Assembly: GCA_021806355.1 (NCBI GenBank)
Contig: JAJZXT010000069.1
Location: forward strand, 1-9,987
Origin: Thermoplasmata archaeon
Lineage (GTDB): Archaea > Thermoplasmatota > Thermoplasmata > Thermoplasmatales > Thermoplasmataceae
DNA: 9,987 bases
Direction of reading: 5' to 3'
Shown: piece after piece, positions 1 to 6,067 of the stretch
How positions within the stretch are numbered: the stretch's first letter is position 1
Layout of the letters: each line of letters begins with the position of its first letter
Notes under the pieces: generated by a model
What the model was told of the DNA's origin: nothing
What the model saw: the letters and a program-made list of their open reading frames with translations, nothing else
Databases searched by the model: none
Translations under genes and position numbers: made by a program

Positions 1-97
1 AATGATTCCATACGAACCTGCATGATCCAATATGTTTCACGATGAGGGTTTCCTGATCCTCATTGGGATATATCCTGAATCTGTAGGCCTTATACAT
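1..97 (-). CDS. tnpB: TnpB (IS200/IS605 family), N-terminal fragment cut by window edge
   Basis: Read on the minus strand from the ATG at 97, the sequence encodes 32 residues before the window ends. It begins MYKAYRFRIYPN and continues to a C-R-F-V-W-N-H segment. This is the classic N-terminus of IS200/IS605-type TnpB proteins (consensus M-Y-K-A-Y-K-F-R-I-Y-P-N ... C-C-R-F-V-Y-N-H). TnpB is an RNA-guided, RuvC-type endonuclease encoded by these transposons. Its catalytic part would lie outside the window, so I cannot say whether the gene is intact. The element's left-end hairpin lies about 50 bases upstream (148-167), where it should be for this orientation. No tnpA is visible. I am confident of the family from the N-terminal motif alone. 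Confidence 0.85.
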   Translation of the reverse strand, partial: MYKAYRFRIYPNEDQETLIVKHIGSCRFVWNH

Positions 98-130
98 GCT
101 ATTTATGTAATTGTATCGTGGTTATTACAT

Positions 131-189
131 GTTGTGTTCGCTCTCATCCCACTCCTAAAGAAGTGGGTTTTCTCGCTCACCGTGATAAA
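131..189 (-). mobile_element. IS200/IS605-type left end with subterminal hairpin
   Basis: A 20-nt hairpin (148-167, stem CCCACT/AGTGGG, loop CCTAAAGA) is preceded on the plus strand by TTCGCTCTCAT and followed by TTTTCTCGCTCA. The same arrangement recurs at 2636-2655 and 5391-5410. Because the tnpB start codon lies just inside it (97, minus strand), this is the left end of that element. On the minus strand the hairpin region is preceded by TTTAT (185-189), a plausible target motif for this transposon family (inference). Confidence 0.7.
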
Positions 190-268
190 ATACAACTTGA
201 GAATGGCTCTTTTAAAATTATTATGACCTGTTGTGTTTCTGCATTAAAATAGGTGAGTTTTTTTGCTT

Positions 269-2218
269 CTACCTCTTCGTCTGTGCCCTCAACGACTCAA
301 TGGCCTCCTTAATTTCATCAACTGACGCTTCGTTCTCAAGTGTGCTTATGTCACCTGGTACCTGCCCAGTATAAACTGCCTTTAAAACCCTCCTCATTAT
401 TTTACCGCTTCTCGTCTTTGGAACTGATCCCACATAATGGATTTCATCTGGCACAAGTATGGGTCCCATTGTCTCACGTATCCCTTTCTTGAGTTTTTCA
501 GTCATTTCCTTGCCAGGACTGAATCCTTGCCTTGTGATCACAAATGCAACTATTGCCTCGCCCTTCACCACATCCGGCTTGCTGAATACTGCGGCTTCAG
601 CAATCTCCTTGAATGACACAAGGGCATCTTCAATTTCAATTGTTCCAATCCGGTGCCCAGAAACTTTCATTACCTCGTCCGACCTTCCCAAAAGCCAGTA
701 ATATCCATCAGAATCCTTCATGGCATAATCCCCATTGAAATATTTTCCTGGGTACTTTGAGAAATAAACCGCTTTATACCTTTCTGGGTCGTTGTTAAGT
801 CCCAGCATGAGACCTGGCCACGGTTTCCTCACTGCTATGAAACCTTTCTGACCTACAGGCACCTCCTTCCCCTCCTCGTCCAGGATGACAGGATCTATTC
901 CAGGCATTGGAAACGTAGCGGAACCAGGCTTAAGTGATCCTATACCGAGATCAACTGCAGGAGATATTATGAACCCCCCAGTTTCAGTCTGCCAGTACGT
1001 GTCCACAATGGGGCACTTTGATTTTCCTATTGTTCTGAAGTACCAGTGCCATGCAGCAGGGTTTATTGGTTCTCCCACCGTACCTAGAACACGCAGACTG
1101 CTTAGATCATGCTTCCCTGGGTATGCATCTCCGTATCTCATGAGCATCCTTATTGCAGTTGGAGATGTATAAAGAAGATTGACACCGTACTTTTCAATTA
1201 TTTCCCACATCCTGTCTGGCTCAGGGTAATTTATTGCACCCTCATACATTATTGAGGTCAGGCCAAGCAAAAGCGGTGCAAAAACAATGTAGCTGTGTCC
1301 TGTCACCCATCCGATATCAGCTGCACACCACCACCTGTCATCCTCCTGTGGATTAAAAGCCCATTTAAGTGTGTTGGATATCCATACGCTGTATCCACCG
1401 TTTCCATGAACTACGCCTTTGGGTTTTCCCGTTGTTCCTGATGTGTAAAGTATGTATAGGGGATCGTTTGAATCCATCTTTTCAGGTTCCACAAAAACAT
1501 TCTGATCCTTTGTGACCTCATGATACCAGTAATCACGTCCTTCGACCATCTCCACTTTGTTTCCGGTATTTTTAACAACAATGACTTCCTCAACTGTGGT
1601 TGCTTGTTCAACAGCATCATCAACAATTTTCTTGAGTTCTATAAGTTTTCCACCCCTGTTAGCACCATCGGCTGTGACAACAACCTTTGCTCCGCAGTCG
1701 CTTATCCTCTCTGCAAGAGAATTTGATCCAAATCCAGAGAATACCAGTGTAAACGCAACGCCTATTCTTGCAGCGGCAAGCATTACAACAGGGGCCTCGA
1801 TGATCATCGGCAGGTATATGGCAATCCGGTCACCCTTTTTCAAACCAGCATCAAGAAGAGCCTTTGCAAAGGCATTAACCCTCTTGAGGAGTCCGTGATA
1901 TGTCACAATCTTCTCTGCCCCTGATTCTGCTACCCAAATGAATGCAGCCTTGTTTCTTCTGTGGCTCTTAACATGCCTGTCGAGCGCGTTATATGAGACG
2001 TTAAGTTTTCCATTTATAAACCATCTGAAAAAAGGGGCCTTCGTATCATCAAGCACTCTATCCCATTTGCTGTACCATTCCAAAATACTGGCATGTTCAT
2101 TCCAGAATTCGTCGGCGTCTTCTATTGATTTCCTGTGAAGAGATTCATATCTCCCCCTGTGGTGCGATACATATTCATCTACGGGAAGTGAAATATATTC
2201 TCTGTCTGTCTCTGTCAT
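269..2218 (-). CDS. acs: Acetyl-CoA synthetase (AMP-forming)
   Basis: It converts acetate, ATP and CoA to acetyl-CoA via acetyl-AMP in the cytoplasm. With the ATG at 2218 the protein is 649 residues, close to the usual ~650. The N-terminal ACS domain is followed by the adenylation motifs: YTSGTTGKPKGVVH (about 258-271), YWQTETGG (about 408-415), GRSDEVMKVSGHR (about 511-523) and PKTRSGKIMRR (about 600-610). The last carries the lysine (about K606) that bacterial enzymes regulate by acetylation. The tryptophan in YWQTETGG, which limits the acyl pocket to acetate or propionate, is kept. The frame is open 29 codons further, but those encode an atypical hydrophobic stretch and run into the right end of a relic mobile element. 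A TATA-like box 25-32 bases upstream of 2218 also supports the shorter form. A propionate preference cannot be excluded. Confidence 0.95.
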   Translation of the reverse strand: MTETDREYISLPVDEYVSHHRGRYESLHRKSIEDADEFWNEHASILEWYSKWDRVLDDTKAPFFRWFINGKLNVSYNALDRHVKSHRRNKAAFIWVAESGAEKIVTYHGLLKRVNAFAKALLDAGLKKGDRIAIYLPMIIEAPVVMLAAARIGVAFTLVFSGFGSNSLAERISDCGAKVVVTADGANRGGKLIELKKIVDDAVEQATTVEEVIVVKNTGNKVEMVEGRDYWYHEVTKDQNVFVEPEKMDSNDPLYILYTSGTTGKPKGVVHGNGGYSVWISNTLKWAFNPQEDDRWWCAADIGWVTGHSYIVFAPLLLGLTSIMYEGAINYPEPDRMWEIIEKYGVNLLYTSPTAIRMLMRYGDAYPGKHDLSSLRVLGTVGEPINPAAWHWYFRTIGKSKCPIVDTYWQTETGGFIISPAVDLGIGSLKPGSATFPMPGIDPVILDEEGKEVPVGQKGFIAVRKPWPGLMLGLNNDPERYKAVYFSKYPGKYFNGDYAMKDSDGYYWLLGRSDEVMKVSGHRIGTIEIEDALVSFKEIAEAAVFSKPDVVKGEAIVAFVITRQGFSPGKEMTEKLKKGIRETMGPILVPDEIHYVGSVPKTRSGKIMRRVLKAVYTGQVPGDISTLENEASVDEIKEAIESLRAQTKR

Positions 2219-2242
2219 AAATAGATAAGTGAGCAAAAAACA

Positions 2243-2250
2243 TATTTTAA
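2243..2250 (-). promoter_or_regulatory. TATA-like box of acs
   Basis: Minus-strand TTAAAATA is centred about 28 bases upstream of the ATG at 2218. No Shine-Dalgarno sequence precedes that ATG, so a leaderless transcript is likely. Confidence 0.45.
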
Positions 2251-2284
2251 GTTTTTCAAAAGTTGTATGTGCTTGGCCACCTGA

Positions 2285-2679
2285 CATACTCTCCTCATAA
2301 AGCATTGGAGGTTCTCACTTTTGCTTCACTTTTACCTTCATACCTCACGGTCTGGACGGTTTCGCAAGAACCCATTACCGAGTCTTAAGGTCGCTGCCGA
2401 TTTCAACGTTGCCTCTTTAGGGGTATCAGTGCTCCCTTTGCACGCATCCCTGTCTACGTGCAATCGGGATACGCCTTTATCCATGTTATGTCTGGTCGGA
2501 ACACAGAGACGTTCCCAACCTCTTACAGAGGATTTCATAGAAGCAATCGCCATCATGCCATTTTTCAGGACTTATCCAATGGATTTACTTCTGCTTCCTC
2601 ATCTCATGAAACAACATAATCGTTTCGCAATTCATCTCCTCCCTAAAGGTTGGAGCTTTCTTGCTCAGATGATCGTAAA
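2285..2679 (-). mobile_element. Relic IS200/IS605 (tnpB-type) element, internally deleted
   Basis: The high-coordinate end has the same left-end design seen at 131-189: TTTCGCAATTCAT, a 20-nt hairpin (2636-2655, CTCC/GGAG plus inner CC/GG, loop TAAA), then CTTTCTTGCTCA, with TTTAC on the minus strand at 2675-2679. At the low-coordinate end, 2290-2330 resembles the right end of the relic at 5165-5432: a CCTC/GAGG stem followed by TGCTTCAC. Between them a minus-strand frame (2338-2571) contains ACKGSTDTPKEAT, which resembles low-complexity TnpB C-termini. A shifted frame ends in VKVKQK and a stop, like the VKQEV near the end of the other relic. Strong stems at 2438-2444/2457-2463 and 2494-2502/2511-2520 could be omega-RNA-like. 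The right boundary is approximate. The element has no transposase or RuvC coding capacity. Confidence 0.5.
2338..2571 (-). pseudogene. Probable C-terminal tnpB remnant
   Basis: This minus-strand frame is open for about 77 codons after an in-frame TAA and ends with TGA at 2338. It has no zinc-ribbon or RuvC residues. Its composition (GSTDTPKEAT, then AATLRLGNGF) resembles the variable tail that follows the zinc ribbon in TnpB proteins. The upstream two-thirds of such a gene are missing: the frame begins about 65 bases inside the left-end hairpin. A frameshift near 2340 would join it to a GMKVKVKQK ending. Assignment rests on position between two IS605-like ends rather than on conserved motifs, so it is tentative. 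The plus-strand frame across the same bases has no recognisable domain. Confidence 0.35.
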
Positions 2680-2711
2680 TTTTGAGTGTGTATGGAAAAA
2701 GGTTTCAAAGC

Positions 2712-4163
2712 TTAATAACTTTCAAGCGCAGTCTGCTTGATATATTTTTCACCCTGAATCTTCACCGGGTACTCGCCAGTGAGGCAACCTAAACAGAGAT
2801 TCCGGTTACCGAGTCCGATGCTCTCTTTAAGGCCATCCAATGAAAGGTATGCAAGTGAATTTGAACCTATTTCCAAATTTATTTCAGAAACTGATTTGTT
2901 TATTGCTATAAATTGATCTCTTGTCTTCATATCAACCCCAAGATAACATGGGGCCACAATCATTGGGGAACCTATCCTCACGTGTATTTCCGATGCACCT
3001 GCGTTTCTCAAGATTGATACGATGTATCTCATGGTTGTCCCCCTGACTATGCTATCATCTATAAGGACAACCTTCTTTCCAGCGACAACCGACTTTATAG
3101 GATTGAGTTTCAATTTTACCGCATTTGATCTTAAGCTCTGGCTGGGCATTATGAAGGTTCTTTCTGAATATCGGTTCTTAAACAGCCCCTCTGAATATTC
3201 AATTCCCAATTCCATTGCATAGCCCATAGCCTGCGTTCTTCCTGAATCAGGAACTGGAACAACAACATCTGCAGCGACCGGAGCCTCCTTTGCGAGCTGT
3301 CTTCCCATCAATATTCTTGTGTTGTATACTTCAACACCATCAATAACACTATCTGGCCTTGAGAAGTACACATATTCAAACATGCAGTGTGCAGTTCTTA
3401 AGGAAGGTGAATTTAATATAACTTTGAATCCAGTTTCAGAAAATTCTATAACCTCTCCCGGCTCGACGTCCCTTATTATTTTTCCACCCAGTACATCTAA
3501 AACAGATGATTCAGATGCAACCACATAGTGGTTTCCAACCTGTCCAAATATAAGTGGCCTGATGCCCAGAGGATCCCTAAAGGCATAGAGCTTATCGTTT
3601 ATAACGAGTGCACAAGAATATGATCCTTTTAAAAGAGATATTGCATTTTTAAATCCATTTTTTAACCCCTTCTCTCCAATTTCCCTGGAAAGAACCATGA
3701 GAAGGACTTCTGTGTCTAGTTGGGTTTGAAACGTTACTCCTTTCTTTTTCAATTCTTCCCGAAGCTCACCCTGATTAACAATTTCTCCATTGTGAGAAAG
3801 AGCCAGTTCACCGATCATCGATGACACTGTTACAGGACCTGCTCCGCTTAAATCCTTTGAACCTGCGGTTGAATATCTATTGTGCCCTACTCCTATGTTT
3901 CCATTTAGCTTGGAATAAATGCTCCCGTTTTCCACAAGGTTTTTGAACCCCTCATTCACGAGACCCATAACCTTGACTACATTTATCTTAGAACCATCGA
4001 AAATCGCAATCCCTGAACTCTCCTGCCCCCTATGCTGGAGTGTCCTCAGCGATGTGTAAATCCAATCAAATGCGCTATCAGTGCCGTAAAATCCTACGAC
4101 GGCACAGTGCTCATTTGGTTTTTGCCCAACTGTATTCTCTAAGTCTTGGACTGGGAAATCCAC
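2712..4163 (-). CDS. purF: Amidophosphoribosyltransferase (glutamine PRPP amidotransferase)
   Basis: First committed step of purine synthesis: PRPP + glutamine gives 5-phosphoribosylamine. The N-terminal Ntn glutaminase domain follows a 19-residue propeptide. Cys20 in EHCAVVGFYG would become the N-terminal nucleophile, and the family signatures TLQHRGQES, GHNRYST and SHNGEI are present. The phosphoribosyltransferase domain has the PRPP loop VVLIDDSIVRGTT (365-377). C260, C406, C457 and C460 match the four ligands of the [4Fe-4S] cluster in B. subtilis PurF, so this is the iron-sulfur type. The start is GTG at 4163, preceded by a strong Shine-Dalgarno GAGGTG with an 8-base spacer. It lies inside rpl37e, with a 53-base overlap, and it is the only reasonable start before Cys20. 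The gene is third in an operon lsm-rpl37e-purF. Length 483 is normal. Confidence 0.96.
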   Translation of the reverse strand: MDFPVQDLENTVGQKPNEHCAVVGFYGTDSAFDWIYTSLRTLQHRGQESSGIAIFDGSKINVVKVMGLVNEGFKNLVENGSIYSKLNGNIGVGHNRYSTAGSKDLSGAGPVTVSSMIGELALSHNGEIVNQGELREELKKKGVTFQTQLDTEVLLMVLSREIGEKGLKNGFKNAISLLKGSYSCALVINDKLYAFRDPLGIRPLIFGQVGNHYVVASESSVLDVLGGKIIRDVEPGEVIEFSETGFKVILNSPSLRTAHCMFEYVYFSRPDSVIDGVEVYNTRILMGRQLAKEAPVAADVVVPVPDSGRTQAMGYAMELGIEYSEGLFKNRYSERTFIMPSQSLRSNAVKLKLNPIKSVVAGKKVVLIDDSIVRGTTMRYIVSILRNAGASEIHVRIGSPMIVAPCYLGVDMKTRDQFIAINKSVSEINLEIGSNSLAYLSLDGLKESIGLGNRNLCLGCLTGEYPVKIQGEKYIKQTALESY

Positions 4164-4275
4164 AGTGGGAGCACCTCTTCTCTCTCACATGATATGAATG
4201 GCGTCCACATCTTCTGCATCTGATGTGAACCTTCTTCCCTGACATTTTACCCATTACGGCTGTTCCATTGCTCAT
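4111..4275 (-). CDS. rpl37e: Ribosomal protein L37e (eL37)
   Basis: Small zinc-binding protein of the large ribosomal subunit. This 54-codon frame starts at ATG 4275 and stops with TGA at 4111. It contains the eL37 zinc finger CRRCGRHSYHVREKRCSHC (C20, C23, C35, C38; C-x2-C-x11-C-x2-C), followed by GFPSPRLREYSW, matching the family's G-Y-P-x-A-R-x-R-x-Y-x-W ending. The start overlaps the lsm stop by one base (TAATG), and a GGGTGA Shine-Dalgarno lies 6 bases upstream (4282-4287). The lsm-rpl37e pairing is widespread in archaea. Its last 53 bases are also read, in another frame, as the start of purF. Start alternatives at Met8 and Met11 exist but lack this signal. Confidence 0.95.
   Translation of the reverse strand: MSNGTAVMGKMSGKKVHIRCRRCGRHSYHVREKRCSHCGFPSPRLREYSWAKTK
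4172..4177 (-). promoter_or_regulatory. Shine-Dalgarno site that sets the purF start
   Basis: Minus-strand GAGGTG lies 8 bases before the GTG at 4163 and within the rpl37e coding sequence. It complements the archaeal 16S 3' end and supports translation of purF from inside the upstream gene. Confidence 0.7.
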
Positions 4276-4526
4276 TATTTTTCACCCTTTGACGGAGATA
4301 CAAATATTACATTGTCTCCTCTGACAAGTATCCTGTCATAAACACCCTTGCTTTCTCCATCGATTATCTCATTAGCATTCTTAAGAACTAGGTTCATGTA
4401 AACATCATACCCTTCAAGAATTCCAGAGTATCCTCTTCTTCCCTTAACGTCCACGAGAACGTTTTTTTCTATAGATCTTCTGAGCGTATCTAATGGTCTT
4501 GCTGCTGAACTTGGATTTCCCGGCAT
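4275..4526 (-). CDS. Archaeal Sm-like (LSm/SmAP1) RNA-binding protein
   Basis: 83 residues, the normal size for SmAP1 proteins, which form heptameric rings that bind U-rich RNA. The Sm1 motif is at about 20-50, with the GYDVYMNL core (39-46) that supplies the base-stacking tyrosine and the Asp/Asn contacts. The Sm2 motif is ILVRGDNVIFVSP (66-78), with the expected R-G-D-N. It is first gene of the lsm-rpl37e-purF operon. The ATG at 4526 has no Shine-Dalgarno sequence, but a TATA-like stretch is 25-38 bases upstream, suggesting a leaderless or nearly leaderless mRNA. Its last codons carry the Shine-Dalgarno site for rpl37e, so the two are probably translationally coupled. Confidence 0.95.
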   Translation of the reverse strand: MPGNPSSAARPLDTLRRSIEKNVLVDVKGRRGYSGILEGYDVYMNLVLKNANEIIDGESKGVYDRILVRGDNVIFVSPSKGEK

Positions 4527-4550
4527 AACAACTTGCTGACATTGTTAATC

Positions 4551-4564
4551 ATTATAAATAAATA
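4551..4564 (-). promoter_or_regulatory. TATA-like box of the lsm-rpl37e-purF operon
   Basis: The minus-strand sequence TATTTATTTATAAT ends 24 bases before the lsm ATG at 4526. It is the only AT-rich promoter-like stretch ahead of the three genes. Confidence 0.5.
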
Positions 4565-4617
4565 TCTAGTCTCGAAAGTGAAAAAGGATGTGGTACTTGT
4601 ACATCTCTAGATTATAA

Positions 4618-4760
4618 TTAACTCGCTCCAAGCTGTAGGCTGCGAAGCGGTGATGGATCAGTACTCATCGCAGTCCCCGGTTCCAGTTGGTTCCTGTAAT
4701 ATGTATGCCGGGAAACGCTTAAATGGCTGCACTTAACCTGCTGCCATTGCCCAGATCGGA
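4618..4760 (-). other. Self-complementary segment of unknown nature between lsm and the hypothetical gene
   Basis: This stretch holds no convincing gene. It is visibly less AT-rich than its flanks and contains three consecutive inverted repeats: 4722-4731/4739-4748 (AATGGC and GCA pairing around one mismatch, 7-nt loop), 4674-4680/4708-4714 (TTCCCGG/CCGGGGA, with a G.U only on the minus strand) and 4638-4645/4668-4676 (CTGCGA/TCGCAG plus GG/CC with a one-base bulge). The last two share a few bases, so they may compete. A 60-codon minus-strand frame (4618-4800) begins at TTG, overlaps the end of the hypothetical gene and has no recognised motif. It could be a structured RNA, a read-through leader or a tnpB/omega-RNA relic. 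I cannot choose among them. Confidence 0.3.
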
Positions 4761-4789
4761 GATTCCCAAAAAGAAGAGGATAAAAGAAT

Positions 4790-5140
4790 TTAGAGTTCAA
4801 TGTTACCCAGTAGTATCCGCCTCAGAATATCGGCCATTTCAGGCCAGTCCTTGATTATCTCCTCGTCTTTGGAAAGTATGGGTAGAACTGAATCCTTTCC
4901 TTCCATCAGGAATTGCAGATATTCATCGATGACATTATTCCACTGTTCATCGTCCCTTATTCCCGTAATCTCTGCATCATCCTCGTGAATCTTTCCACAT
5001 CCCGAACACTTTACACTTGACAGGCAACAGAAATTCAGGCAGGCCTCCCTGATACTTTCAGGAGGCGGGAGAATGTTGCCCTTTTTTATTGGGAAGTTTA
5101 TATTCGCAACATGTTTCTCCATGGGCATGCCACTTAACAT
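4790..5140 (-). CDS. Hypothetical protein with cysteine cluster
   Basis: From the ATG at 5140 the product is about 116 residues; an upstream TTG (5161) would add seven. I do not recognise the family. It has a cysteine-rich patch, C-L-N-F-C-C-L-S-S-V-K-C-S-G-C (C-x3-C-C-x5-C-x2-C), followed by an acidic, helical-looking C-terminal half with no membrane segment. The patch could bind zinc or an iron-sulfur cluster (inference). Start choice is weak: no good Shine-Dalgarno sequence precedes any of the Met codons at 5140, 5128 and 5122. The gene begins immediately beyond the right end of a relic IS element (5165-5432), so its native promoter or true N-terminus may have been displaced. Its frame is continuous with the relic tnpB frame, separated only by the TAG at 5186-5188. 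Confidence 0.6.
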   Translation of the reverse strand: MLSGMPMEKHVANINFPIKKGNILPPPESIREACLNFCCLSSVKCSGCGKIHEDDAEITGIRDDEQWNNVIDEYLQFLMEGKDSVLPILSKDEEIIKDWPEMADILRRILLGNIEL

Positions 5141-5164
5141 CTCCGCTCTTTCATCAGCCAAAAC

Positions 5165-5432
5165 CTCTGTGACTTCCTCCCACGTCTAAAGAACATGGAC
5201 TTCCTGCTTCACAGACCATACTCGATCCCAATTCCACCCCAGGAGTTGCCCCCTGCCTCTGGATAGGTTGGTTACGGAGGTATCGATTTCCACAGGCGTA
5301 ACTTCCACACAGTCCGTGTGTAGGCCGCCTTGGTTATTGGCAGCAAACATATGTTTCATGCATCTATTTGGACGTTTAGTTCGCTTTCATCCCACCCCTG
5401 AAGGAGTGGGTATTCTCGCTCATGATGATAAA
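5165..5432 (-). mobile_element. Miniature IS200/IS605 (tnpB-type) derivative
   Basis: The left end is at the high-coordinate side: TTCGCTTTCAT, a 20-nt hairpin (5391-5410; CCCAC/GTGGG plus inner CC/GG, loop TGAA), then TATTCTCGCTCA, with minus-strand TTTAT at 5428-5432. It follows the same pattern as the left end at 131-189. The right end, near 5165-5205, has an imperfect stem (5180-5185/5193-5198) overlapping the tnpB stop codon. Between the ends only the last ~63 codons of tnpB remain, so the nuclease core was deleted. Further stems at 5306-5310/5316-5320 and 5239-5245/5257-5262 could be omega-RNA remnants. The exact right boundary is not certain. The element separates ssb from the divergent hypothetical gene. 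Confidence 0.65.
5186..5374 (-). pseudogene. tnpB: tnpB C-terminal remnant
   Basis: The minus-strand frame runs from the left-end junction to TAG at 5186-5188. It reads through GGLHTDCVEVTPVEIDTSV to SVKQEVHVL. TPVE-type tails ending in a V-K-Q-E-V/A segment that codes for the right-end hairpin are typical of IS200/IS605 TnpB proteins. RuvC motifs and the zinc-ribbon cysteines are missing, so no nuclease can be made. An ATG at 5359 could yield a 57-residue peptide, but nothing suggests that it is expressed. A TGA within the left-end hairpin closes the frame upstream, marking the deletion junction at about 5375-5385. Confidence 0.65.
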
Positions 5433-5465
5433 TTTCGTTTGAATAATGAATTTTTTTCAGATAAG

Positions 5466-5476
5466 CATTTATATTA
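5466..5476 (+). promoter_or_regulatory. TATA-like box of ssb
   Basis: CATTTATATTA ends about 45 bases before the ATG at 5522, predicting a transcript start near 5497 and a short leader. There is no strong Shine-Dalgarno match. Confidence 0.45.
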
Positions 5477-5521
5477 CCAGAACATATCTAACTTGTCTTT
5501 TTAGACAGGAAAAGTAACCAA

Positions 5522-6028
5522 ATGGAAGGAACAACCAAAATTAAGGACCTTAATCCTTATTCCAGACGTGTGAACGTTTTGGGTAAGGTAATAGAAGTTG
5601 GACAGCCAAAAGAAATAACAACCAGATTCGGAGAGGGAAAATCTGTAACTGAAGTAATCGTAGGAGACGAAACAGGAAAGATAACACTTTCTCTTTGGGG
5701 AGATCAGGTGAGCAAAGTCGCAAATGGAAAAACCCTTTATATTGATAACGGGTATATTTCACTTGTCAGAGGCCATATGAGACTTAACGTCGGAAAATAT
5801 GGAAATCTCAACGACAGCGAAGAGACCATTGACGAACTCAACAACGATCTGGACATGAGCGAAAAAGTCCACGAGAGCAATTATAGAAGAAGTGGCCCTG
5901 GTAACAGCGGCAGTGGCGGCAGCGGAGGCTTCAGAAGAGGCGGAGGCGGCAGCTACAGAAGAGGCGGATTTAATCAAAGCAACTCTGGAAACAGAGATGG
6001 CGGCGATAACGAAGAACGCGAATTCTAA
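5522..6028 (+). CDS. ssb: Single-stranded DNA-binding protein, single OB fold (SsoSSB/RPA-like)
   Basis: 168 residues. An OB fold spans about residues 1-100, with the signature VGDETGKITLSLWGDQV (47-63), nearly the same as in crenarchaeal SSB and RPA OB folds. It would coat single-stranded DNA during replication and repair. A flexible tail follows: glycine/serine-rich with two RRGG blocks (about 125-150), then an acidic end NRDGGDNEEREF. Bacterial SSB and Sulfolobus SSB use similar tails for protein contacts (inference here). The tail-coding DNA contains a 13-base direct repeat, CAGAAGAGGCGGA, at 5932-5944 and 5956-5968. The gene is transcribed alone and converges on the ligase gene, with 12 bases between the stop codons. 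Confidence 0.92.
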   Translation: MEGTTKIKDLNPYSRRVNVLGKVIEVGQPKEITTRFGEGKSVTEVIVGDETGKITLSLWGDQVSKVANGKTLYIDNGYISLVRGHMRLNVGKYGNLNDSEETIDELNNDLDMSEKVHESNYRRSGPGNSGSGGSGGFRRGGGGSYRRGGFNQSNSGNRDGGDNEEREF

Positions 6029-6067
6029 TATTTTTAACCATCATAAACCCTTTTTTTGATTTTTATA
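6029..6067 (+). terminator. T-rich terminator of ssb
   Basis: Three T-runs follow the ssb stop (6031-6035, 6051-6057, 6061-6064), the usual archaeal termination signal. Most of it lies over the 3' end of the opposing ligase gene. Confidence 0.5.

Noticed and set aside
2219..2305. A 29-codon upstream extension of acetyl-CoA synthetase
   Set aside because: It encodes an atypical hydrophobic stretch, exceeds the family's usual length, overlaps the probable TATA box and reaches the right end of a relic IS element.
2321..2740. A 139-codon plus-strand open frame
   Set aside because: No recognisable motif. It runs through a relic IS element, its hairpins and the 3' end of purF on the opposite strand, so it is a chance frame.
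4641..4690. Possible tRNA T-arm at a GGTTCCAGTTGG stretch
   Set aside because: The arm does not pair and there is no acceptor stem or anticodon arm at the right distances.
4618..4800. A 60-codon minus-strand frame as a protein gene
   Set aside because: It starts at TTG without a ribosome binding site, overlaps the preceding gene and coincides with strong inverted repeats. I kept the region only as an unexplained structured segment.
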